From positions 1 to 64,000 of the forward strand of contig NZ_JAIRAU010000036.1 in the NCBI RefSeq assembly GCF_020073745.1: DNA of 64,000 nt, given 5' to 3'. The translations under genes were made by a program, and so were the position numbers. Position 1 is the first letter of the stretch; each line of letters begins with the position of its first letter. Shown one piece after another: positions 11,374-20,883 of this stretch. Source of the DNA: Nannocystis pusilla (lineage in GTDB: Bacteria; Myxococcota_A; Polyangia; Nannocystales; Nannocystaceae). Below the pieces are notes generated by a model, which saw nothing but the letters and a program-made list of their open reading frames with translations, was not told where the DNA came from and ran no database searches.

Positions 11374-11991
11374 ATGACCCAGCCGCTGAAGCTCTACTAC
11401 ACCCCCGGCGTCTGCTCCCTCGCGCCTCACGTCGCCCTGCGCGAGGCGGGCGCGGCGTTCGAGCTGGTGCGCGTCGACCTGCGCACCCGCAAGACCGAGG
11501 CCGGCGACGACCTGGCGAGCATCAACCCGAAGGGCTACGTGCCGGCGCTGCAGCTGGCCGACGGCAGCGTGCTGACGGAGACCGCCGTCCTGCTGCAGTA
11601 CATCGCCGACGCCTGGCCCGAGGCCGGACTCGCGCCGCGCCGCGGCGGGCTCGAGCGGGTCCGCTTCGACGAGCGCCTGCTCTTCATCGCCACCGAGCTG
11701 CACAAGGGCTTCGCGCCGTTCACGTTGATGCCGAGCCCGAGCGAGGAGAGCAAGCGGTGGGCGGCGGGCCGCCTGGCCGCGCGCGTCGAGGCGCTGGCGC
11801 GCGACCTCGGCGAGCGGCCGTTCTTCCACGGCGAGGCGTTCACCGTGGCCGACGCCTACGCCTTCTACGCGCTCCGCACCTACCAGAAGCTGCTCGCCCC
11901 GCTGCCGCCGAACCTCGCGGCCCACGGCGCTCGGATCGCCGAGCGGCCCGCGGTGCTCGCCGCGCTGGCGGCCGAGGGCCTGAAGGCGTGA
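11374..11991 (+). CDS. Glutathione S-transferase (GstA-like)
   Basis: A 205-residue cytoplasmic GST. N-terminal thioredoxin-like domain: LKLYYTPGVCSLAPHVALREAG (residues 5-26, with the beta-class Cys-Ser-Leu active-site motif), then NPKGYVPALQLADGSVLTETAVLLQYIAD carrying the cis-Pro and the Glu-Thr/Ser glutathione contact. The C-terminal helical domain has FTVADAYAFYALR. It conjugates glutathione to electrophiles; the substrate is unknown. Divergent from its likely LysR regulator. Confidence 0.9.
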   Translation: MTQPLKLYYTPGVCSLAPHVALREAGAAFELVRVDLRTRKTEAGDDLASINPKGYVPALQLADGSVLTETAVLLQYIADAWPEAGLAPRRGGLERVRFDERLLFIATELHKGFAPFTLMPSPSEESKRWAAGRLAARVEALARDLGERPFFHGEAFTVADAYAFYALRTYQKLLAPLPPNLAAHGARIAERPAVLAALAAEGLKA

Positions 11992-12306
11992 GCGCCAGCA
12001 GGAGGCAGCGGAAGCCGCCTGGCCTGGCTCCCAGGGCTCGAGCTCGAGCGCGAGAAGCGACAACTTTTGCGCCGCAAGGCGCGGGGGCGGCTCGCGGAGC
12101 GGACCTGGAGGCGTATCCGTGCGCTCCAGATGTTGGACCAGAAGGCTGATCGTCGCGGGCCCGCGGAGCGGCGCGCCGTTCCGCGGCCGGCATATCCGAA
12201 GTCGGAGTCGTGCGGCCGGGCGAGCAAAATTCGCCCGGCCTGGCGCCACGAGGCAGAGGTCTGCTGGCCGCCGTGGTAGGCTCGCGCGCAGAGGATTTGA
12301 TTTAAT
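11992..12306. other. 315-bp intergenic region
   Basis: No gene, repeat or terminator that I can support. The last 20 bases before the next ATG are markedly AT-rich (GATTTGATTTAATATG) and may belong to a promoter. Confidence 0.4.
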
Positions 12307-13050
12307 ATGATCATTCGAACGATTGCGATCACCGTGGCGATCGGGCTGCTCGCGGCCTGTGACACGGAGAAGGGCGAGAGCGCCGGCGACACCCAGAGCA
12401 GCTCGACGTCGGGCGCGACCGACACCGGCGAAGGCGAGTCGTCGACCGGCGGGACCCCCGAGCCGACCACGACCGCGGGATTGATGACGGCGACCGAGGG
12501 CGGCTCGTCGACGTCGACGACGACCGCGGGGTCGACCAGCGCGACGTCGGGCGAGGAGACGACGACCGGCGGCCAGCCGATCGACGGCGACTGCGAGAAA
12601 TTCTGCCAGAGGTTCGTCGAGTGCTCGCTCGAGACCCCCGAGAGCGCGGCCGTGTGCGTGGTGGACTGCAGCGCGGAGCAGGCGACGCTCGAAGGCGAGT
12701 GCCTGGCGGCGTCGACGGCGTCGCTGGCGTGCGTCGCCGGGATGACCTGCGAGGAGCTCCAGGCGACGGGCGGCGGCGACCTCGGGCCCTGCTTCGACGA
12801 GGCGGCGACGCAGCACGATCTGTGCGGCGCCGGCGAGGGGTGCGACATCGTCGAAGGTGGCGACCCGGAGGGCACGCAGTGCTCGTTCTCGCGTGAGTGC
12901 CCCGGCCAGCCGAAGTTCGAGATGAGCTGCGATCTCGAGTCCTGCGAGTGCTTCGTCGACGGGATGCTGATCAATTCGTGCGAGCCCGAGGAGATCTGCG
13001 CCGACCTCGAGCAGATCGACACGGCGGCGCTGCTCTGTTGCGGGTTCTGA
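12307..13050 (+). CDS. Cys-rich lipoprotein with Thr/Ser linker
   Basis: A 247-residue exported lipoprotein: signal MIIRTIAITVAIGLLAAC with lipobox LLAAC at residue 18, a Ser/Thr/Gly linker to about residue 95, then a compact domain with some 20 cysteines (CEKFCQRFVECS, CVVDCS, CDLESCECF, LLCC). No family recognised. The architecture parallels the other linker lipoproteins in the window (206-931, 28237-29952). Confidence 0.78.
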   Translation: MIIRTIAITVAIGLLAACDTEKGESAGDTQSSSTSGATDTGEGESSTGGTPEPTTTAGLMTATEGGSSTSTTTAGSTSATSGEETTTGGQPIDGDCEKFCQRFVECSLETPESAAVCVVDCSAEQATLEGECLAASTASLACVAGMTCEELQATGGGDLGPCFDEAATQHDLCGAGEGCDIVEGGDPEGTQCSFSRECPGQPKFEMSCDLESCECFVDGMLINSCEPEEICADLEQIDTAALLCCGF

Positions 13051-13098
13051 GGCGGTCGCGTCGCGGGGGCTCTCCTGTCCTCGCCCTCGACAACAGCT

Positions 13099-14058
13099 TC
13101 AGCGGGCGCGCCGGGAGCTCTGGCGCGGGCGGCGAGCCGCGGCGCCGAGGTCCACCGTCTTCTGCAGAGTCGGCGCCCAGGCGACGAGGGCGTCGATGAA
13201 CGCGCGCACGTGCGCCGGCAAGAACTCGCGCTCCGGATGCACCACCGCCAGGCGGTTCTCGGTCTCGAGGACCTGCGGCAGCACGCGGACGAGCGCGCCC
13301 TGCCCGAGCAGCGCCGCCACGAGGACGTCGGGCAGCATGGCGATGCCGGCCCCGTCCGCTGCGGCGTCGCGCAGGAGCCCGAGGTCGTTGGTCGAGAACG
13401 CCGGCTCGACGTGCACCTCGCCGCGCCGGGCCTTCCAGCTCGCCTGCGGCAGCTCGCCGCGGGCGAAGCCGGTCAGGCAGCGATGACGCCGGAGGTCCTG
13501 CACCGTGCGCGGGTGGCCGTGCTTCGCCAGGTACGCGGGGGACGCGACGGCGAACATCTTCTGGCGCGCGACGATCCGGGCGATGAGCCCCGGCTCGAGC
13601 TGGCCCGACGCGCGCAAGGCCACGTCGTAACCCTCGCGGCGCAGGTCCACGAGCCGGGTCGAGAAGTCGATCTGGACGCGCACCTCGGGGTGCCCGCGGA
13701 GGAAGGCGAGCACCAGCTGCGACAGCGCCGACGCGACGCCCGGCGGCACGGTCACGCGCAGGCTGCCGCGCATGACCGACCCGCTGCTGCGGACGCTCTC
13801 CTGCGCGTTCACCAGCGCCTCCAGCACGAGGCGCGCTTGCCGGTAGAACTGCTCGCCCGCGGGGGTCAGCGCGAGGCTCCGCGTCGTGCGCCGGAGCAGC
13901 CGCACGCCGAGGCGCTCCTCGAGCCGCGCGAGGCGGCGCCCGACGGTGGCTCGCGGGACGCCGAGCTCCGCGGCCGCCCGCGAGACCGTGCCCGCCTCGA
14001 CCGTCCGCGTGAACGCCAGGAGCTCGGCCGTTTCCAGCGGTTCGGCGATCTGGATCAT
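13099..14058 (-). CDS. LysR-family transcriptional regulator
   Basis: A 319-residue LysR protein. The helix-turn-helix is in residues 12-65 (LLAFTRTVEAGTVSRAAAELGVPRATVGRRLARLEERLGVRLLRRTTR), followed by an effector-binding domain from about 100 (GSLRVTVPPGVASALSQLV). The basic C-terminal tail is unusual but short. Divergent from the pirin gene with a 65-bp shared control region, so it probably regulates it. Confidence 0.92.
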   Translation of the reverse strand: MIQIAEPLETAELLAFTRTVEAGTVSRAAAELGVPRATVGRRLARLEERLGVRLLRRTTRSLALTPAGEQFYRQARLVLEALVNAQESVRSSGSVMRGSLRVTVPPGVASALSQLVLAFLRGHPEVRVQIDFSTRLVDLRREGYDVALRASGQLEPGLIARIVARQKMFAVASPAYLAKHGHPRTVQDLRRHRCLTGFARGELPQASWKARRGEVHVEPAFSTNDLGLLRDAAADGAGIAMLPDVLVAALLGQGALVRVLPQVLETENRLAVVHPEREFLPAHVRAFIDALVAWAPTLQKTVDLGAAARRPRQSSRRAR

Positions 14059-14079
14059 CCGTGAGCAATTCCTTCCATT

Positions 14080-14096
14080 CGATCGATCTTTGATCG
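14080..14096. promoter_or_regulatory. Putative LysR operator upstream of pirin gene
   Basis: Inverted repeat CGATC-N7-GATCG, a T-N11-A-type LysR box, in the divergent gap between regulator and pirin gene. Confidence 0.45.
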
Positions 14097-14123
14097 GCCG
14101 GCCCCGGGCTGCAAGCTGGGGGC

Positions 14124-15056
14124 ATGGGGAGCATCGACATGGAAACCGCGAGACGAACGACCGACACGGGCCGCGCCCCGGGCCGGAGAATCGACCAGCG
14201 CAAGCGATTGCCCGCGCCCCGGACGGGGTTCCTCGGGCCCGGCCACACCGCCGTCGAGGTCGTGGGCCCCGGCGATCTCGTCGCCACCGACCCCTTCGTC
14301 CTCCTGATGGACGACCGCATCGACTTCGCCGCCGGACGAAAGGTCGGCGAGGCCCACCCGCACGCGGGGCTCGAGACCGTGACGCTGACGCTCGAGGGCG
14401 GGCTGTTCGACCGCGACGAGGGCTCGCTCGCCGCCGGCGATCTGGTGTGGATGACCGCCGGCCGCGGCGTCGTGCACGGCGAGTACATGTTCGCCACCGG
14501 GACGCCCACCCGGGCGCTGCAGCTCTGGCTCACGCTGCCCGAGCGCGACCGCCACGCGCCGCCGCGCCTCGACGTCCTGCGGGTGGCCGACCTGCCGGTC
14601 CACCGCGCGTCCGGCGTGCAGGCGCGCCTCTACAGCGGGTCGACCCACGGACTCACGGCGCCGACACGCAACCACGTCCCCGTCACCCTGGTCGACGTCC
14701 GCCTCGAAGCCGGCGTGACGTTCGAGCAGGCGCTGCCACGCGCGTACAACGGCTTCCTCTATCCGCTGGCCGGCGAGGTGCGCGTGGGCGGCACGGGCGC
14801 CTGGCTGACGGTCGGCGAGATCGGCTGGCTCGATCGCCGCGAGGACGACGGCCCCACGCGCGTCGACATCACCGCCGGACCGGTCGGCGCGCGCGTGCTG
14901 CTCTACGCCGGCCAGCGCCAGAACGAGCCGACGATCCATCACGGTCCCTTCGTCGCCGGCTCGGAGTCGACGATCGTCCGCATGTACCACGATTATCGTG
15001 CGGGCCGCTTCGTGCCGGTCAGCCAGCTCGAGCACCTGGCCCGCCGCGACGCATAG
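14124..15056 (+). CDS. Pirin-family bicupin protein
   Basis: A 310-residue pirin. The N-terminal cupin has the metal-binding motif HPHAGLETVTLTLEG (His78, His80) and MTAGRGVVHGE (His118, Glu120), matching the two-His/His-Glu iron site of pirins. The C-terminal cupin has PLAGEVRVGG and lacks ligands, as is normal. Bacterial pirins have quercetinase activity or modulate metabolic enzymes; which applies here cannot be told. Divergent from a LysR gene. Confidence 0.9.
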   Translation: MGSIDMETARRTTDTGRAPGRRIDQRKRLPAPRTGFLGPGHTAVEVVGPGDLVATDPFVLLMDDRIDFAAGRKVGEAHPHAGLETVTLTLEGGLFDRDEGSLAAGDLVWMTAGRGVVHGEYMFATGTPTRALQLWLTLPERDRHAPPRLDVLRVADLPVHRASGVQARLYSGSTHGLTAPTRNHVPVTLVDVRLEAGVTFEQALPRAYNGFLYPLAGEVRVGGTGAWLTVGEIGWLDRREDDGPTRVDITAGPVGARVLLYAGQRQNEPTIHHGPFVAGSESTIVRMYHDYRAGRFVPVSQLEHLARRDA

Positions 15057-15142
15057 ACCCCGACCGTCGCTGCGCGGCCTTGCGCCGGCGCGGCGCGGCT
15101 TCGCCGGGTGCAATCGAAGCGCGACTCCACGAGCATCGCCCG

Positions 15143-16417
15143 ATGCTTTCTCACCGGCCTGACAGCGACGCGAGGCGAGCCCGGCGGGCCGCGCCGATCG
15201 CCATCGCGCTCCTCGGCGTCGCCGCGGCTGCGTGTGGCGGTTCGACCCCGGGCGACGAGACGGGCAGCGGCAGCGAGACCAGCGGGGTCACGACCGCCGA
15301 AGCACCGACCTCCGGGACCACCGGCCCCGGCACCACGGCCGGCACCACCACGAGCCCCACCGAGGCGACCTCCGAGCCCACGACCGCCGCGACCACCGCC
15401 GCGACGACGGAGGCCACCGCCGCCGCGACGACCGACGTCACCACCGACGCCGCCACCGGGACGACCGGGTCGAGCACGGGCGACCTGCCTGCCTGCCTGC
15501 TCGCCGAGAGCGGGCCCGTCGTCGTCGACGCCGACGACCAGGTGATCGAGAACCTGCACATCGTGTCGACGCGCGGCCCGGCGATCACGATCGACGGACA
15601 CCACGGTGTCACGATCCGCAACGTGTGGATCGAGCACGCCGGCGGCCCGGGGATCTCGATCGGCGGCGGCTCCGACGACGTGCACATCGAGGACGTAGCG
15701 ATCGAACACACCGGCGCCCCGGCGGCGGGGCAGAACCCCTCGGACGGCCTCAACAACATCGAGTGCTACGGGTCGGCTCGCCCGGTCGTCCGCAACGCCC
15801 GCCTCGTCCGCGGCTCGAGCGGCATCTATCTCGTCGAGTGCCCGGACGCCGACTTGAGCTTCCTCGAGGGCCACGACTTCCGCGGGCCGTTCCCGCGCGG
15901 GCAGCTCGTGCAGTTCGACAAGTCGAACGGCGGGGTGCTCGAGGACTTCTCGGTGGTCAACCCGCAGGCGAGCTCGTGGCCCGAGGACAACGTCAACATC
16001 TACCAGTCGGTCGATGTCGAGGTCCGCCGCGGCATGATCGACGGCAACAACTCGCCGTCGGGCGTGGGGGTGATCTTCGACGGCGACCTGGCGCTCGGCG
16101 TCGTCGAGGACGTCGACGCGATCCGGATGGGGAACGGCTGCTTCTCGGACTACGCCGGGAGCGACGGGGTCGTGTTCCGTCGCACCCGCTGCCGCGAGAA
16201 CATCTGCGAGGACCAGGGCCGCGGCGCGCCGCTGTCCAACGCGCTGATGTGGGCCGGCCACCCCGGATACACCAAGATCCGCCTCGAAGACTCGCACTAC
16301 TTCGCGTCGTGCAACGGGAACCTCGTGTGGCCGGACGAGTCGTTCGAGGTCATCGAACTCGACGAGCTCGACTTCACGATGCGCGAACCGATCGTCGTCC
16401 AGCTGTGCTGGGAGTGA
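15143..16417 (+). CDS. Right-handed beta-helix lipoprotein
   Basis: A 424-residue lipoprotein: signal with lipobox VAAAAC near residue 31, a long Thr/Ala/Glu-rich linker (about 35-115) made of repeated TTA/TTE triplets, then a parallel beta-helix of the pectate-lyase fold (VIENLHIVSTRGPAITIDGHHGVTIRNVWIEHAGG and following coils). This domain generally binds or cleaves polysaccharides; no catalytic set can be assigned. Its last 44 bases overlap the 3' end of the convergent AraC-type gene. Confidence 0.82.
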   Translation: MLSHRPDSDARRARRAAPIAIALLGVAAAACGGSTPGDETGSGSETSGVTTAEAPTSGTTGPGTTAGTTTSPTEATSEPTTAATTAATTEATAAATTDVTTDAATGTTGSSTGDLPACLLAESGPVVVDADDQVIENLHIVSTRGPAITIDGHHGVTIRNVWIEHAGGPGISIGGGSDDVHIEDVAIEHTGAPAAGQNPSDGLNNIECYGSARPVVRNARLVRGSSGIYLVECPDADLSFLEGHDFRGPFPRGQLVQFDKSNGGVLEDFSVVNPQASSWPEDNVNIYQSVDVEVRRGMIDGNNSPSGVGVIFDGDLALGVVEDVDAIRMGNGCFSDYAGSDGVVFRRTRCRENICEDQGRGAPLSNALMWAGHPGYTKIRLEDSHYFASCNGNLVWPDESFEVIELDELDFTMREPIVVQLCWE

Positions 16418-17303
16418 GCCGCGCCGGCACGCGGCGTACCGCCTCGTCGAGCGGCAGGCAACGATCGACCCACCTGCACACCACGCCGAAGTTCGCCGGG
16501 TAGCGCTCGAATTCCCACGCGGCTCCGACGCGGCGGCGGACCGGGTCCATCGCCTCCTGCCCCGCCGTCAGCTGCGGCAGCAGGGGTCCCTCCCGCAGGC
16601 GGTGACGGACCACCAGGTAGCGCCCCGCGGGCAGCACGACGCGCTCGAGCGGCGCCGGCACGTCCTCCGACCAGGCCCGCCAGGCGGCGAAGTACTCGAA
16701 GGCCCCGCCGGGCTCGCGGTCGAAGAAGACCGCGAAGCTCTCGTCGCGGCGGCTGCCGCCTGCCGCCTGCCGCAGCGCGACCAGCCGCTCCCACAGCCCG
16801 CCGAGCTCGCCGTAGTTCGCCGGCGCGAATCGTCGGGCCATGCCGGCGAGCACCAGCTCCGGCAATTGCTCGATCCGCTCGTCCAGCGCCGGCGCGCTCG
16901 CACCGGGCCCCGCGCGCCGTCGCCGTTGCGGCGGTGATTCGTCGGCCCCGCGGCGCAACCGGCCCGGCGCCTCGCCGAAGGCGCGCGTGAAGGCGCGGGT
17001 GAACGCGGCCTGCGAGGTGAAGCCGCACTCGATCGCCAGATCGATCAGCCGCGCCTCCGGGTCCGCGAGGATCCGCGCGGCCGCCGTCTCGAGCCGTCGC
17101 CCGCGCACGTAGGCCATCACGCTCTCGCCCTGCATCTGCGTGAATCGACGCGAGAACTCCGAGGCGGAGTAGCCGGCAGCACGGGCGACGCGCGCGAGAT
17201 CCAGCGGCTCGAAGAGGCGGCGCTCGATGAAGGCGATCGCCGCCAGGTGCGCCTGGGCGTAGGCGACCGCCTTTTCCTCGCGCGCCGAGAGCCGGTCGGA
17301 CAT
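16374..17303 (-). CDS. AraC-family regulator with GyrI-like effector domain
   Basis: A 309-residue regulator. Two AraC helix-turn-helix motifs lie at about 25-120 (LARVARAAGYSASEFSRRFTQMQGES and LIDLAIECGFTSQAAFTRAFTRAFGEAPG). The C-terminal half (about 150-290) is a GyrI/BmrR-type effector-binding domain, which senses small amphipathic molecules. Start at ATG 17303 with GAGAGGAG upstream. The alpha/beta hydrolase gene ends 47 bases upstream on the same strand and is probably co-transcribed. Confidence 0.87.
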   Translation of the reverse strand: MSDRLSAREEKAVAYAQAHLAAIAFIERRLFEPLDLARVARAAGYSASEFSRRFTQMQGESVMAYVRGRRLETAAARILADPEARLIDLAIECGFTSQAAFTRAFTRAFGEAPGRLRRGADESPPQRRRRAGPGASAPALDERIEQLPELVLAGMARRFAPANYGELGGLWERLVALRQAAGGSRRDESFAVFFDREPGGAFEYFAAWRAWSEDVPAPLERVVLPAGRYLVVRHRLREGPLLPQLTAGQEAMDPVRRRVGAAWEFERYPANFGVVCRWVDRCLPLDEAVRRVPARLTPSTAGRRSVRAS

Positions 17304-17349
17304 CGCAGCTCCTCTCGTCGGAGATGATAGGCGCCGGCCCGCGCGCCGC

Positions 17350-18300
17350 CTACCGCGATCCGGGGGCTCGCCGTCCATCGGCCTCGGCGCGCTCGACGTG
17401 CGCGGAGATCCGGCGCACCAGCTCCGGCCACAGCCCGGGCGGCAGGTCGTGACCGAGCCCCTCGACGAGCCACAGCTCGGCCCCCGCGAGGGCCGCCGCG
17501 GTCGCCCGGCCGCCGCTGGGGTCGCGCATGCGATCGGCGAGGCCGTGAATGACGAGGGTCGGCACGTCGACCGCGGCGAGGCGAGCGGTGCGATCGCCGG
17601 AGGCGACCTGCGCGACCGCCTGGCGGGCGATCCCCGGCGGGTCGTGGCCGCGGTCGAAGGCCAGAGCCGCGCGCGCGGCGATGTCGGCCTCGTCGACGGT
17701 GAAGCCGGTCGAGCCCACGGCGCGCGCGACCCGGAGCGTCTGCGCGACGACCTCGTCGCGCGTCGTCGCCGGCGCTCCGGCGAACAGGACGCGCAGCGCC
17801 GCGGGGTCGGGCTGGCCGACGCCCGCCTGACCGGTCGTCGCCATGATCGACGTCAGCGAGCGGACCCGTCCGGGGTGTTCGATGGCGACGGTCTGGGCGA
17901 TCTCCCCGCCCATCGACGCACCGACGAGGTGCGCGCTGGCGATGCCGAGCGCGTCGAGCAGGCCGACCGCATCCGCGGCCATGTCGCTGAGCGTGTAGCT
18001 CGCGGACGACAGGTCGCCCGCGAGCGCCGCCGGCAGATCGGGGGCGGGCGCGCCGGTGAGGTGGGTGGAGCGGCCCGCGTCGCGGTTGTCGAAGCGGATG
18101 ACGTGCAGGCCGCGGCCGGCGAGCTCGTGGCACAGCGAATCGGGCCAGTGCACCATTTGCATCGCGAGCCCCATGATCAACAGCACCGGCGGCGCGGCCG
18201 GATCGCCGAAGCGCTGGTAGGCGACGTCGATGCCGTGGGGGCCGACGCCCGTCGCCCGCTCCTCGGCGGGGGCGACGTCGCTTCGATCGACGAGTCTCAT
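17350..18300 (-). CDS. Alpha/beta-hydrolase
   Basis: A 316-residue cytoplasmic hydrolase. Oxyanion strand VLLIMGLAMQM, nucleophile elbow VGASMGG (Ser near residue 128), PTLVIHGLADRM for the acid strand and GLGHDLPP for the catalytic His. Most similar in style to epoxide hydrolase/esterase-like proteins that include the NRDAGRS motif. Substrate unknown. Precedes the AraC/GyrI gene in a likely two-gene operon. Confidence 0.88.
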   Translation of the reverse strand: MRLVDRSDVAPAEERATGVGPHGIDVAYQRFGDPAAPPVLLIMGLAMQMVHWPDSLCHELAGRGLHVIRFDNRDAGRSTHLTGAPAPDLPAALAGDLSSASYTLSDMAADAVGLLDALGIASAHLVGASMGGEIAQTVAIEHPGRVRSLTSIMATTGQAGVGQPDPAALRVLFAGAPATTRDEVVAQTLRVARAVGSTGFTVDEADIAARAALAFDRGHDPPGIARQAVAQVASGDRTARLAAVDVPTLVIHGLADRMRDPSGGRATAAALAGAELWLVEGLGHDLPPGLWPELVRRISAHVERAEADGRRAPGSR

Positions 18301-18696
18301 GCTAGTCTCCTCTCGCTGCGGGCGTTCGCCCGCGGTCTTGCGGTTTGTCCGGTCGCGGGCGGTCGCCGCCCGGCCGGATCCCGGACTGTAGGTACAAGGC
18401 CGCCGCCATGTTTGACCGTTCCTGCGCTCCGGCCCGCGGCGACCTGGGTCGCGCGAGCGCGCGCGAGGGCGGTCGACTGGAGCGATTCAGCAGACTCGCA
18501 GGACGATGGTACGCGGCCGCCAGTGATTCGCGTGAGTCACGGTCTCATTGTTGCGAGGCGACGTGAGGAATGACGGCAGGCGCCGGGCGCCGCCATTCGC
18601 TGCAGCTCGGGCGCCGCGTCCGAGGGCCGCTTCGGGCCCGCCCGGAGGTGTCGGTCGGCCGGCGCGGCGCCCGGCGGTGACGTATCATCCACGCCG
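18301..18696. other. 396-bp divergent intergenic region
   Basis: Between the hydrolase (minus) and a small exported protein (plus). A short GCGGGC-GTTC-GCCCGC hairpin lies at 18318-18333, just upstream of the hydrolase start. Nothing else recognised. Confidence 0.4.
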
Positions 18697-19254
18697 ATGC
18701 CTGCCCGTTTTTTGCACGCTTCACTCGCGCTCGTGCCCCTCCTCGCGTCGCTGGCCTGCGAGGAGCCGGCCCCGGCGTGGCAGCCCTTCGAGTCGCGCGC
18801 GGCCGGCATCGCCGTCGAGTTCCCCGGCGCGCCCACCGTCACCGTCGAGCAGCAGCTCACCTTGCCGACCGTGACCGAGGTCGAGCGCGTCGTCTTCGAC
18901 CGCAAGTCGCGCGGGATGCTGCAGGTCTCCTCGTACGCGCTGCTCCCGACGGACGGCATCCCCGTCGAGTCGCTGCTGAGCGTCGACTGCCTCGTGGCGT
19001 TCGGTGAGGGCTCGAAGTTCGTCGCCGAGGCGCCGCGCAAGCTCGTGATCGCCGGCCAGGAAGCCATCGCGGTCACCGGCATCGCCCCGCCGGGGCCGAC
19101 GCTGCCGAACGGCGGGTGGGAGGAGGATCGCTGCGTGATCCTCGGCGGGCGCATGATCCACCTCATCGCCATCGGCCCGAACGACGCGGAGACCCGCCGC
19201 GACGGGACGCGCTTCCTCGACTCGCTCCGCCCGCTCGCATCGACCGCCCCCTGA
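18697..19254 (+). CDS. Exported lipoprotein, unknown function
   Basis: A 185-residue protein with a signal sequence ending in LASLAC (Cys near 21). The mature part (WQPFESRAAGIAVEFPGAP ... FLDSLRP) resembles small periplasmic proteins that share a FP-GxP opening and an RFLDSL ending, but no catalytic residues are evident. No clear operon partner. Confidence 0.75.
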   Translation: MPARFLHASLALVPLLASLACEEPAPAWQPFESRAAGIAVEFPGAPTVTVEQQLTLPTVTEVERVVFDRKSRGMLQVSSYALLPTDGIPVESLLSVDCLVAFGEGSKFVAEAPRKLVIAGQEAIAVTGIAPPGPTLPNGGWEEDRCVILGGRMIHLIAIGPNDAETRRDGTRFLDSLRPLASTAP

Positions 19255-19478
19255 GCGACGGAGCATCCTTTCGCGCACGGAGAGCCATGGCGGCCCCGGC
19301 GCGAGCTCGGCGCAGGCGACGCGCGGACGGCGAAACACGGGCGCGGGCGAGAGGTCCGGGCGACGCGGCGCACATCCGGGGCGCGTCGGCGGTCGCCCGA
19401 GCAGGAGCATTGCGACGTGGATCGCAAGGGGCGGGCGCCGCGCTCGCGGCCATTGGCGGCGGTGCTACGTTCGCGAGC

Positions 19479-19847
19479 ATGTCCTACGCGGTGCGTGCAT
19501 TCCCGTTGCGCCGACCGGTCGGCGAACTGATGGCATTCGTATCAGCCCTCCGGGGGCACCGTCGCGCCGAGGCCGAGGCCGCGTATCGGCGTTACGGGGT
19601 GCTCCTGGACACCTGGCACATTCAGCACACCTCGTTCGGGCCGTGGGTGCTGGTGATCACGCGCGTCGACGATAGTCTGCGGTTCGAGGACTACACCGCC
19701 AGCTCGGACGAGTTCGAGGCATGGTTCAAATCGACGATCCTCGCCCTGTCGGGCGGCGTCCCCGACAGGGCGCCGTTCGGCCCGCCGACGACCGAGTTGT
19801 ACAGCTGGACCGGCGTCACCCTCGTCGGCAGCGAGGCCGCGGAGTAG
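19479..19847 (+). CDS. Small soluble protein, possibly dimeric alpha/beta barrel
   Basis: A 122-residue protein of unknown function. MSYAVRAFPLRRPVGELMAF is followed by RRYGVLLDTWHIQHTSFGPWVLVITRVDD, a pattern compatible with a ferredoxin-like (dimeric alpha/beta barrel) fold. The reading frame stays open upstream, but the ATG at 19479 is the first start before the conserved-looking part. A perfect 10-bp hairpin lies inside the gene at 19744-19770. Confidence 0.6.
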   Translation: MSYAVRAFPLRRPVGELMAFVSALRGHRRAEAEAAYRRYGVLLDTWHIQHTSFGPWVLVITRVDDSLRFEDYTASSDEFEAWFKSTILALSGGVPDRAPFGPPTTELYSWTGVTLVGSEAAE

Positions 19848-19967
19848 CGACAATTCGTCGCCGGCCCGGCGTGTTCGCGGGGCTCATCCGGTGGCACGAT
19901 CGATCGTGCATGCGACCGTGAATCGTGCTGGTGCGCGGGGCGAGGTGGCAATGTCGAACGGACGGGC

Positions 19968-20882
19968 TCACGTCCGCTGGCGCCCCTTGACCACGTCGCG
20001 CACGAGCGCGCGAAACGCCCGCGCCGCCGGGTCCGCGTGCGTGCGTTCGTGCCAGCACATAGCGATTCGGGCGGTGTGCGCGGGCAACGGCGCGTTGACC
20101 TCGCGCAGACCGAGCCCCTCGCCCCTGGCGCGGAGGAAGGAGAGCGGCAGCATGGTCACCAGTTCGCTCGCCGCCACGATCTCGGCGGCGGTGGTGTACG
20201 AGGGCACGGTCATCACGACCTCGCGCGGCACGCCTGCCCGCGCGTAGGTCGCGGCGAACGGGTCGCGGAAATTCTTGCCCGGCACCATCTCGACCCGCAC
20301 GTGGCGCAGCTCGCCCAGCGCGCGGCGAGTCACGCGGCGCTCGAAGACCGAATGGTCGCGTCGGGCCGCGAGCACGCTCCGCTCTTCGAGCAGCGGCTCG
20401 GCGTAGATCCCCGGCCCCTTCGCGGGGATGCCCAGGTGCAGATCGATCTCCGACGCCGAGAGATCGCCGAGCGAGACCAGCGTGTCGATGCCCACCACCC
20501 GCAGGTGGGCGAGGGGCATCTCGCGGCGCATCGCGGCGGCGAGGAGCGGCGACCAGACCACCTGGCCGAGGTCGGCGACGGCGAGCGTGAACGTGCGCGT
20601 GCAGCTCGCCGGCTCGAACGGCGCGACCGACAGCATGAGCTCGAGCTCCCGTACGACGCGGGCGAGGCCCGGGGCGAGCTCGAGGGCGCGCGGCGTGGGC
20701 ACGACGCCGCGAGCCTTGCGGGTCACCAGCGGGTCACCGAGCGCCGAACGCAGGCGGGCCAGCGCGTTGCTCACCGCCGAGGGCGTGACGTGGAGGCGCT
20801 CCGCGGCGCGCGCCACGTTGCGCTCGGTGAGCACGGTGTGGAGCACCAGGAGCAGGTTCAGGTCGACGGAGGAAGCGCTCAC
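19968..20882 (-). CDS. LysR-family transcriptional regulator (NodD/LinR-like)
   Basis: A 304-residue LysR protein starting at a GTG (20882). The opening VDLNLLLVLHTVLTERNVARAAERLHVTPSAVSNALARLR is typical of the LinR/NahR/NodD branch that regulates catabolic enzymes. Divergent from the haloalkane dehalogenase gene with an operator-like inverted repeat between, so it probably controls that gene. Confidence 0.9.
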   Translation of the reverse strand: MSASSVDLNLLLVLHTVLTERNVARAAERLHVTPSAVSNALARLRSALGDPLVTRKARGVVPTPRALELAPGLARVVRELELMLSVAPFEPASCTRTFTLAVADLGQVVWSPLLAAAMRREMPLAHLRVVGIDTLVSLGDLSASEIDLHLGIPAKGPGIYAEPLLEERSVLAARRDHSVFERRVTRRALGELRHVRVEMVPGKNFRDPFAATYARAGVPREVVMTVPSYTTAAEIVAASELVTMLPLSFLRARGEGLGLREVNAPLPAHTARIAMCWHERTHADPAARAFRALVRDVVKGRQRT

Positions 20883-20883
20883 G

